From Sphingobacterium bambusae (lineage in GTDB: Bacteria; Bacteroidota; Bacteroidia; Sphingobacteriales; Sphingobacteriaceae): a stretch of 64,000 nucleotides of DNA. The stretch is from positions 1,922,001 to 1,986,000 of the forward strand of contig NZ_CP138332.1 in assembly GCF_033955345.1 (NCBI RefSeq). Direction: 5' to 3'. The notes under the pieces are model-generated. The model was given only the letters and a program-made list of their open reading frames with translations. It made no database searches and was not told where the DNA came from. The first letter of the stretch is position 1. The number at the start of each line of letters is the position of its first letter. Below, piece after piece: positions 9,377 to 17,572 of the stretch. Made by a program: the position numbers and the translations under genes.

Positions 9377-10572
9377 AGTTGTTGTATATTATTGTGTATT
9401 AGTTTCGGATGTACATGTATGGTTTGCTGCATCGCGATGCAGGCACTTGCAATAATCTGTGTATGGGGTAGTTTAGAAACCGAAATATCGGTCAATCGAG
9501 ATAGACGAGGAATACAGTATTCTTGAATCGAGGAAAATAATGCAGGAAGAAGTCCATCGCCAAAGCCCACAGCTTTGCCGCTCACGATAATACGCTCGGG
9601 ATTCATAATATGGATCAGCGTGGAAAGCCCCTTTCCTAACATGTGCATAATATGTTTAACAGCAACCAGAGCGACCTGATCACCTTGCCCGAAAGCGGAG
9701 ATAACATCTTCCAAGACCAGCTCTCCCTTTGCTGCGACAAGAGCCTGCAGGCAAGACGCCTGCCCTTCGACAAGTGCATGGTTGATAGTCTCGAGCATGC
9801 TAACCAAAGAAGCCTCCACTTCTAGACAGCCCTTTTTGCCACAGGAACATAGCTTTTGGCTATTGGCAAGCGGAATATGACTAAACTCTCCGGCATAACC
9901 ACTATGTCCTCTGTACAAATTGTTTCCAATGATCATTCCTAGCCCAACCCCCCAATTAAAGTTAATAACCAAAAGATCCGCGCATCCTTGCCCGTTGCCA
10001 AACTTATGCTCAGCAATAGCGATGGCACTGGAATCATTGGCTACCGATGTCGGATACCCTAACGAACGTTGCACATTTTCTTTGATCTTATGAAAGGGTG
10101 AGCTAGAGGGGAACGATTGGTTGATACCTTTTTCACTGTCGACAAAACCTGGCATGGTTACACCAACAATGCAATATTGTTTTTTTTCTTCCGGTAAATG
10201 CGACAGTTGTTCTTTCGTTTTCGCTATTATGCGAGCAAATGCTTCTTTATCGTGATAGATATCGGTATTGATCTTTTTTGTAGGGACTAGTTCGATATTT
10301 TTAGCATCCAATATGGCAATGGATGTATAAAACTGATCTATGGCTATAGCGACAATACTCGGCAAATGATTTTCACAGAGCGAATACCGCATAGCCCGTC
10401 GTCCTCCTGTAGAGGCGGCAAAACCGTCTTCAACCAACAATTGTTTAGCCAAGAGCTTATTCAATTCGCTGGTTACCTTCGGAATGCTTTTTCCTGTATA
10501 TGCGCTTAATTCGGCGACCGATAAGCCGTCGGAATAATACAATTGCCTGATTAGTTCGTTTGTCAAATTCAT
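9373..10572 (-). CDS. ROK-family transcriptional regulator (unit 1)
   Basis: A 399-residue ROK protein of the NagC/XylR type. An N-terminal winged helix (about residues 1-70, with SVAELSAYTGKSIPKVTSEL as the likely HTH) precedes the ROK sugar-binding fold. The zinc signature CSCGKKGCLE sits at about residue 240, after GEFSHIPL. The phosphate-binding DxGxT loop of ROK sugar kinases is degenerate (AIDQFYTSIA), so it is a sugar-responsive regulator and not a kinase. It overlaps the SusC start by 4 bp and probably controls its own operon. It is clearly paralogous to the ROK gene at 16056. The effector could be an (amino)sugar or its phosphate; this is family knowledge, not visible here. Confidence 0.92.
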   Translation of the reverse strand: MNLTNELIRQLYYSDGLSVAELSAYTGKSIPKVTSELNKLLAKQLLVEDGFAASTGGRRAMRYSLCENHLPSIVAIAIDQFYTSIAILDAKNIELVPTKKINTDIYHDKEAFARIIAKTKEQLSHLPEEKKQYCIVGVTMPGFVDSEKGINQSFPSSSPFHKIKENVQRSLGYPTSVANDSSAIAIAEHKFGNGQGCADLLVINFNWGVGLGMIIGNNLYRGHSGYAGEFSHIPLANSQKLCSCGKKGCLEVEASLVSMLETINHALVEGQASCLQALVAAKGELVLEDVISAFGQGDQVALVAVKHIMHMLGKGLSTLIHIMNPERIIVSGKAVGFGDGLLPALFSSIQEYCIPRLSRLTDISVSKLPHTQIIASACIAMQQTIHVHPKLIHNNIQQL

Positions 10573-10618
10573 TGCAGCTTAACAGCCTATCCATTTAGGT
10601 AGTCATCATAACTGGCCG

Positions 10619-10649
10619 TGAAAATAAAAAAAGATATTAAAAGAGCAAA
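10619..10649 (-). promoter_or_regulatory. Likely promoter of ROK-SusC-SusD unit 1
   Basis: On the minus strand TTTG (10646-10649) is followed after 19 nt by TATTTTCA (10619-10626), a weak match to TAnnTTTG. Just upstream of TTTG lies the tract CTTTTTAAAAAAATTAA (10651-10667, plus-strand reading). The same 17 bases sit at the equivalent place before the ROK gene of unit 2, which supports the call. The leader would be about 40 nt. Confidence 0.5.
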
Positions 10650-10772
10650 GCTTTTTAAAAAAATTAATAAGTTAATGTTAATTTTTAAATTACATAAACA
10701 GCAACTACCTGTGTTAAAAGGCTATATCGACTATTAAATTTGAGACCAAGCTCAAGACTATGTAACAAAAAA

Positions 10773-10788
10773 GGGGGCTTACGCCCCC
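10773..10788 (-). terminator. Intrinsic terminator of ROK-SusC-SusD unit 2
   Basis: GGGGGC (10773-10778) and GCCCCC (10783-10788) form a GC-rich stem with a 4-nt loop, followed on the minus strand by six U residues. It lies 24 bp downstream of the SusD stop and separates unit 2 from unit 1. Confidence 0.88.
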
Positions 10789-10812
10789 CTGAAAAACAAA
10801 ACCTTCTAAATA

Positions 10813-12420
10813 CTAATTAACATCCCACCAAACCTTTGTCGCCATCCACTGTAATGCATCTTTACCACCTGTTGCAGAAACGGTATTCGCTGCGTTATAC
10901 TGAAACTCGTTATCGGCATAATTCAAACGGAAGTAATTTCCAAAAAGACCAACATATAAATTGTCTGAAACCGTAGAACGTGGCGTTCTATCCGTTTGCC
11001 GTTGTAGAGCCCAAGCTTCATAGGGTTGACGAAAATTATCGATCCAACGTTGCGCGTAAATCAAACGAAGTGCTGCATCAGTAGATAGCGCTGTTGTAAA
11101 CGCGACCTTTGGATTGGCCGTTATCCACAATAACTCGGTGGCTGTCGGCAAAGCAGTAGGCTTATTGACAACCCATACCGGACTAGTGCGGGCCATGGTC
11201 GTCCAGAAATTAACCGAAGAACGCACACCACTTTCGTAATTTGCTTTCGCATCGACTAGGCTCGCTGCTCTTCCCAATCCTTTCACAGCCGCTTCGGCTT
11301 TTAAAAAGTAAACTTCAGCCGCAGTGATTAGCAAATCTGGGATATTTTTATCCCGTCCGAAATAAAAATTGAAATTTGAAATACCGTTACCAGTCCCCTT
11401 CATTGTCCAATCGGCATCTCGAATAGTGTAGTTATAAGGATCGCCTCCCTCTGTCACACTGACGTTCTGTTCCTTCGCCACCCACTGATCGTTGTAATTG
11501 GTTTCAAAGAAAATTTTTGCGCGTTGGTCAAAAATACCCGATCCATTTGTTGCATTGGAATTGCTCATCAAGTTCCAAGCAGTCGTTCCCATCCGTAGAT
11601 AGCAATTGGCGCTGAAAGACCATTCTCTTGATTCTCCGGTATAGCTTTGCGCAGCGGGGCTAACGCCTACGTGTTCCATATCTTCCAAAAGTGGCAAGGC
11701 TAACGCTTCCTGCACATGTGTTGTGGCCAAAGCAGGCTCTATATCCTGCATACGCATCGCATAACGCAGGCGCAATGAATTTCCGAATTTCCGCCACATG
11801 GCAATATTATTCCCCAACAAAGTCTCGGAAGTACCTAAACTAACTTGTGTAGAAGCAGTTGACAACCCATTAACAGCTTCCTTCAGGTCATTCAATAATG
11901 CGATATAGATATCTTTTTGAGAATCGAACTTAACGGAATAATAGGCACTACCCTCGTTAGCGCGAGCAGCCTCCGAATAAGGCATATCACCAAAGATATC
12001 GGTCATTTTAAAAGTCTTGTAGGCTTTGATGATGGCCAACATACTTTTTACATTCGTAAGGGTCTCCGGATTAGGCGACTCATTTATTGTTTTTTCCAAA
12101 AATTTGATCGTAAACAGCGCCTCATAATAATCTTTCCACAAATCATTACTAGCGGCCTCCATACGATATCCAGAAGAACCAACGATAGTTCCTAATTGGG
12201 TTATTGGATAAATAAATGAATTGGCAATAGATTGTTCATTCCAAGTTAGCTCCAAACTGGAAAGCACCCCATTAAACAAGCTATTCACGTCGGCAGTTTG
12301 AGCTTCTTTCCAAGGCTTATTGACTTCCTCAAAATCTTTTGTGCACGAAGTCCCTGCAAGAAAAACAGTGCCAAAACACAGGGAGAAATATAGTATATTC
12401 TTTATTTTAAAACGTTTCAT
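10813..12420 (-). CDS. SusD/RagB-family outer-membrane lipoprotein (unit 2)
   Basis: A 535-residue surface lipoprotein (AGTSC, Cys26), partner of the SusC at 12432. It shows the same SusD-like_2 signatures as the unit 1 protein: FGDMPYSEAARA, RKFGNSLRLRYAMRMQ, ITAAEVYFLKAEAA and the C-terminal LRLIYAQRWIDNF..YEAWALQRQT. It starts 11 bp after the SusC stop, so the two are co-translated from one message. Both SusD copies end in a very similar motif (WWDVN here, FWDVN in unit 1), which marks the two units as related. Confidence 0.93.
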   Translation of the reverse strand: MKRFKIKNILYFSLCFGTVFLAGTSCTKDFEEVNKPWKEAQTADVNSLFNGVLSSLELTWNEQSIANSFIYPITQLGTIVGSSGYRMEAASNDLWKDYYEALFTIKFLEKTINESPNPETLTNVKSMLAIIKAYKTFKMTDIFGDMPYSEAARANEGSAYYSVKFDSQKDIYIALLNDLKEAVNGLSTASTQVSLGTSETLLGNNIAMWRKFGNSLRLRYAMRMQDIEPALATTHVQEALALPLLEDMEHVGVSPAAQSYTGESREWSFSANCYLRMGTTAWNLMSNSNATNGSGIFDQRAKIFFETNYNDQWVAKEQNVSVTEGGDPYNYTIRDADWTMKGTGNGISNFNFYFGRDKNIPDLLITAAEVYFLKAEAAVKGLGRAASLVDAKANYESGVRSSVNFWTTMARTSPVWVVNKPTALPTATELLWITANPKVAFTTALSTDAALRLIYAQRWIDNFRQPYEAWALQRQTDRTPRSTVSDNLYVGLFGNYFRLNYADNEFQYNAANTVSATGGKDALQWMATKVWWDVN

Positions 12421-12431
12421 AATCTCTAAAA

Positions 12432-15400
12432 TTAAAATGAAGTGCTTAAACTGAATCCGAACGAGCGTACGCCTGGTAAAGCACCAAACTCGATACCTTG
12501 TGCGTTTCCGATACCGTTGACGGCTTCAGGATTTAATTTATCAGGCAAGCTAGTATAAATGTAGAACAAGTCACGTCCAATCAAGGATGCATTTAGATTC
12601 TGTAAAAATTTGGTTTTCTGAACGAAGGCTTTTGGCAATTGATACGAAAGTCTTACTTCCCGAAGTTTGATCCACGAATTATCCATCACTGCAACGCTAC
12701 GTGGCATATTAATATTTGACCAAGCAGCATAGGTTCCAGCATATTTCCACATATAATGTACGACATCCGTATTCGTAGTTCCATCGGCAAAAACACCGTC
12801 CATGATCACCCCATGATTGGCTGTTGTTCCATCAGGATAGGTATATGCCAATCCGCCACCGTTTCTTTCCAACAAAGTCTCTGGAGCCTGCCCATTTCCC
12901 ATTGCAGTGGAATAGCTTCCACTCCAAATATCGCCGCCCCATTTGAAATCCATCAATCCATAAAGCGAGAAATTTTTATACCGCAACGTTGTTCCCAAAC
13001 CACCGGTCATCTTCGGATTCGCATTTCCTATTGCCACCTGCTCAGATGTAGTCGCATAACGCGTGCCTGCCGGATTACCATTGCCATCAAGAACACGCTC
13101 AACTACACGTTTTCCATCACGGTACACAAAATCGTGTCCATAGATCGTACCATAGTTGTCGCCTACCTTTACCTTCATGGTTACGCCGTTTGCACCGAAC
13201 ATTTGATCCAAATAGTATTCATCAATACCGTCTGCTAAACTCACTAACCTATTTACGTTGTGTGCGCCATTCAGCGTAAGATCCCAAGAAAAATCTGGGG
13301 TCTGAACAACTGTTCCACGCAAGGTAAATTCAAACCCACGATTCAGCAACTCTCCCGTATTCGTACGAACCGTAGAGACACCGGAGGACGGAGCTACGTT
13401 CAAATCCAAAATCTGCGAAGTAGAGTTCACCTGATAGAAGGTGAAGTTCAACCCCAATCGGTTTTGTAAAAAACCTAAATCTGCTCCTAAATCGTAGGAA
13501 TTAGAGCGCTGAGGTTTCAAAAGATCCAATGGCAACAAATTCGAGGTCAATGTTCTCGTTGCTGATCCACCAAAAAGAGCCGAATTATAGATATAGGTAG
13601 TTTGATAAGGTTTTGCTGGGCTCGCACTTCCAGCAAAGGCCAGACGCAATTTTCCATATTCAAACCAACTTGGTTTGCTGACCCACTTATTAGAGAACAC
13701 ATAACTTAAAGATGCAGCAGGGTAAGGATAGCTGTTCGTGCCGGACGGCAAAGTTGACGACCAGTCATTTCGCCCGGTCAATTCCAAGAACAAAATGTCA
13801 TCGTAAGAGATGTTCGCTATAGCAAACAATGAATTTATTTTCTGTTCTGCTCTATCCTCTTCAGGCTGAAAATCTGCTGCGTTACCTTGTCTATTGATAT
13901 TTTTTAAGAAGAATAGATATGGTACATTAAATGGACCATCATTCCATCCTTGAACCGCTCTATAATTTGTTTTCCATGCACTTCCACCTACGGAAAAGCT
14001 TCCGCTGAACTTTGAGTTCCATAGATTGTCTTTATGTGCAGTAGCCAAAAATTCCAAATTGCGATCGGTAGTCTTGTACATCTCGTGCCCATATTTTCCG
14101 TCTACGCCCAAGGCGTCGATAGGATAATTTTTCTTTTCCAACTCGTCAGATGAGAAGTTACCGGAGACACGCCCCATCACATTCAACCAATCGGTTAACT
14201 CTGCGTTTAATTTGATCGTACCCAAAAGCTGATCCCGATTCAATTGGGAATTGTTCATATAGGTATTCCAGTAGATATCCTTCCCGTAGCCACCGTAAGG
14301 ATAACTTAAAGGGTAGGTATTGGTATTAAACAGGTTTTTACTTCCATCAGCATTCCGGTAGACATCTTGCTCAATATTTTGATAATCTCGCGACATACCA
14401 TAGGTCATAAACTTGCCCCAAGCATTGTTATTATTACCCACGTCGGGTGAATTAAGACGATCGAAATTAATATAGCTAGCCGTCACGTCAGCGGTGACTT
14501 TCTTAGAAATCTTTACACTACTTCCAAAATTAAAGGTATTGTTACTAAAATTACTATTGGGCACAATGGCGGTATTATTCTGCCTTGTGTAGGATACACG
14601 GATGCTTCCCAACTCGTTGGCACCACTGAAGGCTACGTTATGAGTTTGTGTATTACCTGTACGATAAAACGACTGCAGGTTGTCCGGTTGAGGCGAGTAT
14701 TTACGCGTGGTACCATCCCACCAAATAACGTCCTGCCCTTCCATTTTTGCTCCCCAAGAGGCACCTGTACCGTACCAACTGAAGTAATCCCACGTATTTT
14801 TACCACCTGGAACAGCACCTTGGCTATACCAACGTTGGTCAGACAGAACAGAACCTTGCCAAGGGTCGGCAATAGGATACCGCAAATTTCCAGAACCGTC
14901 CGTTGGTAATGTCGGCACGGCGGAGTACAAGGCTATCGCACCACCATAACCATACTCGTTCTGCATTTCCTGAAAGCGAAAAGGATCATTAGATCGGTAA
15001 GAAAAACTATAATCAATACCTAACCCATCTTTGACCTTACCTTTTTTTGTGGTAATCAAAATTACCCCATTACCACCGCGCGCCCCATATAATGCAGCCG
15101 CACTTGGTCCTTTTAAGACATTGACTTCTTCAATATCGTCTGGATTAATAAAATTCAATACCGAACCCCAGTCTTGGTAAGAGCCATCCACCTTGTTGAT
15201 ATCGTTCCCTCTACTGCCGATAGGATTATTGTCAACCGGCATTCCATCCACAACATACAGCGGCTGATTACTACCTGAAATCGATGTATTTCCCCGAATA
15301 ACCACGCGCTGCGAACCACCTTCAACACCGTTCGGCACACTAATATTCAAACCAGATACTTTCCCCATCAGACCAGTAGCTAATGTAGGAGGCTGGGCTT

Positions 15401-15794
15401 GCGTAATATCTGCACCACCAACCTTCTGAACCGAATATCCGATCGACTTTGCCTCCCGTTTAATACCTAAGGCCGTCACGACAACTTCATCCAGCGAACC
15501 TTCCATTACCTTCAATAGCACATCCAACCTTGCACCTTGAACCGTAAACTCCTGAGCGATATAGCCCACTGTCGTGAAACGTAGTTTCTCGCCTTGGGAA
15601 GCCTGAATGCTGTACGCACCTTGCGCATCCGTCTGCGTGCTTCTAGTTGTACCTGGAACAACGACAGTAACACCTGCGAGCGCTCCGTTTGCATCTGTTA
15701 CTCTCCCCGTAACAGATTGTTGTGCAAATAACGTGCTGATGCTGATCAACATCAACAGCGATAAAATGCAACCTTTTTTGTAAAGTTTGCTCAT
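12432..15794 (-). CDS. SusC/RagA-family TonB-dependent transporter (unit 2)
   Basis: A 1120-residue outer-membrane transporter. It has a signal peptide (STLFAQQ), a CarboxypepD_reg-like domain (about 26-113), a TonB box LDEVVVTALG, a plug with VVIRGNTSI, PLYVVDGMPVDN and AALYGARGGNGVILITTKKG, and a barrel ending in Phe (STSF). The N-terminal 115 residues are nearly the same as in the unit 1 SusC, but the plug and barrel differ strongly (for example ANITQAQPPTL versus TPKELTQAGTT regions), so the two transporters probably take different ligands. Unlike unit 1, the ROK gene lies 261 bp upstream rather than overlapping. Confidence 0.95.
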   Translation of the reverse strand: MSKLYKKGCILSLLMLISISTLFAQQSVTGRVTDANGALAGVTVVVPGTTRSTQTDAQGAYSIQASQGEKLRFTTVGYIAQEFTVQGARLDVLLKVMEGSLDEVVVTALGIKREAKSIGYSVQKVGGADITQAQPPTLATGLMGKVSGLNISVPNGVEGGSQRVVIRGNTSISGSNQPLYVVDGMPVDNNPIGSRGNDINKVDGSYQDWGSVLNFINPDDIEEVNVLKGPSAAALYGARGGNGVILITTKKGKVKDGLGIDYSFSYRSNDPFRFQEMQNEYGYGGAIALYSAVPTLPTDGSGNLRYPIADPWQGSVLSDQRWYSQGAVPGGKNTWDYFSWYGTGASWGAKMEGQDVIWWDGTTRKYSPQPDNLQSFYRTGNTQTHNVAFSGANELGSIRVSYTRQNNTAIVPNSNFSNNTFNFGSSVKISKKVTADVTASYINFDRLNSPDVGNNNNAWGKFMTYGMSRDYQNIEQDVYRNADGSKNLFNTNTYPLSYPYGGYGKDIYWNTYMNNSQLNRDQLLGTIKLNAELTDWLNVMGRVSGNFSSDELEKKNYPIDALGVDGKYGHEMYKTTDRNLEFLATAHKDNLWNSKFSGSFSVGGSAWKTNYRAVQGWNDGPFNVPYLFFLKNINRQGNAADFQPEEDRAEQKINSLFAIANISYDDILFLELTGRNDWSSTLPSGTNSYPYPAASLSYVFSNKWVSKPSWFEYGKLRLAFAGSASPAKPYQTTYIYNSALFGGSATRTLTSNLLPLDLLKPQRSNSYDLGADLGFLQNRLGLNFTFYQVNSTSQILDLNVAPSSGVSTVRTNTGELLNRGFEFTLRGTVVQTPDFSWDLTLNGAHNVNRLVSLADGIDEYYLDQMFGANGVTMKVKVGDNYGTIYGHDFVYRDGKRVVERVLDGNGNPAGTRYATTSEQVAIGNANPKMTGGLGTTLRYKNFSLYGLMDFKWGGDIWSGSYSTAMGNGQAPETLLERNGGGLAYTYPDGTTANHGVIMDGVFADGTTNTDVVHYMWKYAGTYAAWSNINMPRSVAVMDNSWIKLREVRLSYQLPKAFVQKTKFLQNLNASLIGRDLFYIYTSLPDKLNPEAVNGIGNAQGIEFGALPGVRSFGFSLSTSF

Positions 15795-15926
15795 TTTCGA
15801 TTAGTTTATTTGTGTAGTAATAATTTGGTCATTACGCGTCATCGCGACGGGTAGGTTTTGCTAATTTTCCTGATTAGTTGTTTGTATATAATTTTGTTGA
15901 TGAATTATCGGTTATGCTACTAAATG

Positions 15927-15938
15927 GCTGTTTACAGC
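15927..15938. promoter_or_regulatory. Palindrome GCTGTTTACAGC upstream of susC of unit 2
   Basis: Arms GCTGT and ACAGC around TT lie 132 bp before the SusC start, in the 261-bp gap after the ROK gene. A further ACAGC half-site follows at 15945-15949. This could be an operator or an RNA hairpin. I found no convincing TAnnTTTG element in this gap, so susC may depend on the ROK promoter. Confidence 0.3.
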
Positions 15939-16055
15939 AGTGCGTACAGCAACTATTAAGTCAAATCATTTAAAAACTCGGTTAATAAGTATTGTAATCT
16001 CAACTTTTTTAAATTCAATATCTGTAGAGTAATCCAACAAACATTGCCATCCTTT

Positions 16056-17252
16056 TTACGCTGTCCTATCAGACAGTTGATTTTTAATCTTCTTCTTCCA
16101 TTCCAATTGTTGTACCGCTATACAGGCAGACGCAAGAATCTGCACATCGGCCATGTTGGAAATTTCCAACTTTGTTTGACGGGCTAAGCGTGGAATACAA
16201 TATTCTTGCACTGCCGACAGAATCTGCGGGACCAAAGCTTCTCCAAAAGCAGCCCCTCGGCCACTAACGATAATCTTTTGTGGGTTCAAGATATGGATCA
16301 ACGTAGCAATACCCTTGCCGAGCATATGCGCAATCTTCTTGATCGCGCGTATTGTCAGCTGATCGCCTTTCTCATATGCAATGAGTAGATGCTCGAATTG
16401 AATCCCCTTCTCTTGGGAAAAAATATCTTCCAAATAAGAGCGTTCGCCATTGGCCAAGGCCTCCTGAATATCGTCAATTGCACAATGGAGAGATGCCTCC
16501 ACCTCTAAACAGCCTTTCTTCCCGCAAGAGCATAATCTGCTTTCATCAGCGAGCGGAATATGACTAAACTCGCCTGCGAAACCACTATGACCACGAAACA
16601 AACCACCTTGAATGATCATGCCCAACCCTACTCCCCAGTTCAGATTAATCACTAGCGCATCTTCAACAGATTTGGCTGCTCCAAAATACTGCTCTGCAAT
16701 CGCAATCGCCGAAGAGTCATTTTCGATGTAGGCGGGAAGATGGTAGCGTTTACGGATGTTATCGCGAAGTGCATAGAGCGGCGAAACAGGGCTATAAGAG
16801 TTATTCACCCCCGTCTGTGCATCGACAAACCCAGGCAACGTAATACCGATAGCGAGCACCGAGCGTTCGGAAAGACTCGCCAAGACATCATCAATCATGC
16901 TCAATAAAATAGCATAGACTTCCTCCTCGCGTTTCAATTCGATAGCACTTTTGTAGATCGTCGTGACTGGCTTATTTTCGATATCAAAAGCGCCTATGCT
17001 AACGGAATACTGATCGACCGCAACGGCTAGCAGACAACCATGCATAGCTGTACGCAATGCGAAATTCATCGCTCGCCGTCCGCCAGTAGAAGCGCGCAAG
17101 CCTACTTCTGTAATAAGCCCATCATCCATCAGCTCGTTCATCGAGCGAGTGATAAGAGGAATACTCTTCCCAATCCCATCGCTGACCTCCGCAATAGACT
17201 GTGTACCGTTAAAGTACAGATGCTTTAATATTGTTGATTTTAGGTTATCCAC
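16056..17252 (-). CDS. ROK-family transcriptional regulator (unit 2)
   Basis: A 398-residue NagC/XylR-type regulator, colinear with the ROK protein of unit 1: winged helix at residues 1-70, the conserved segment STGGRRAM, ROK zinc site CSCGKKGCLE at about residue 240, and a degenerate kinase loop (AVDQYSVSIG in place of DxGxT). Its promoter at 17279-17310 contains a near-palindrome inside the spacer, so autorepression is likely. Downstream are SusC and SusD of unit 2. A role in sensing a sugar released by the neighbouring glycosidases is inference from context. Confidence 0.92.
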   Translation of the reverse strand: MDNLKSTILKHLYFNGTQSIAEVSDGIGKSIPLITRSMNELMDDGLITEVGLRASTGGRRAMNFALRTAMHGCLLAVAVDQYSVSIGAFDIENKPVTTIYKSAIELKREEEVYAILLSMIDDVLASLSERSVLAIGITLPGFVDAQTGVNNSYSPVSPLYALRDNIRKRYHLPAYIENDSSAIAIAEQYFGAAKSVEDALVINLNWGVGLGMIIQGGLFRGHSGFAGEFSHIPLADESRLCSCGKKGCLEVEASLHCAIDDIQEALANGERSYLEDIFSQEKGIQFEHLLIAYEKGDQLTIRAIKKIAHMLGKGIATLIHILNPQKIIVSGRGAAFGEALVPQILSAVQEYCIPRLARQTKLEISNMADVQILASACIAVQQLEWKKKIKNQLSDRTA

Positions 17253-17572
17253 AATGCCCCGTGATTAGTTAGTTAAAGCAAATATATATTTGGGAAGAAT
17301 ATCTTCCAAATACTTTTTAAAAAAATTAAAAAGATGTAGCATATATATTACAATTAAACAAACCTATTTATTAAAAATATTATTGTCTTAAATAATCATC
17401 TTCACGTGTTATCGCGCATCAACGTTAGAAAAACATCGTCTACTTCAAAAATTTACTGTGTTATCTGTGAAATATTTAAAAAAAAAAAAGAGTTCAAAGT
17501 AGGTAAAAAAAATGTATCACTAAACATCTAAACAAATTGTACCTTTATGCTACACCTAAAATCAAACTGTCC
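17253..17572. other. Divergent intergenic region with promoters for both sides
   Basis: This 320-bp stretch holds no gene. Its left end carries the ROK promoter and operator (17279-17310) and the A/T tract CTTTTTAAAAAAATTAA (17313-17329) shared with unit 1. A homopolymer of 12 A lies at 17478-17489. At the right end TACCTTTA (17540-17547) resembles a -7 box for the acyltransferase gene. I see nothing else convincing in between. Confidence 0.6.
17279..17310 (-). promoter_or_regulatory. Promoter of ROK unit 2 with embedded operator
   Basis: On the minus strand TTTG (17307-17310) is separated by exactly 20 nt from TATATTTG (17279-17286), a perfect match to the Bacteroidota promoter. Inside the spacer the inverted repeat GGAAGA-3-TCTTCC (17293-17307) extends outward with one mismatch into the TTTG box. 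A repressor dimer there would block sigma binding. The predicted leader to the ATG at 17252 is only about 20 nt. Confidence 0.75.

Noticed and set aside
12756..13238. 160-codon plus-strand frame inside susC of unit 2
   Set aside because: Antisense to a well-defined transporter; composition is that of a reversed barrel sequence.
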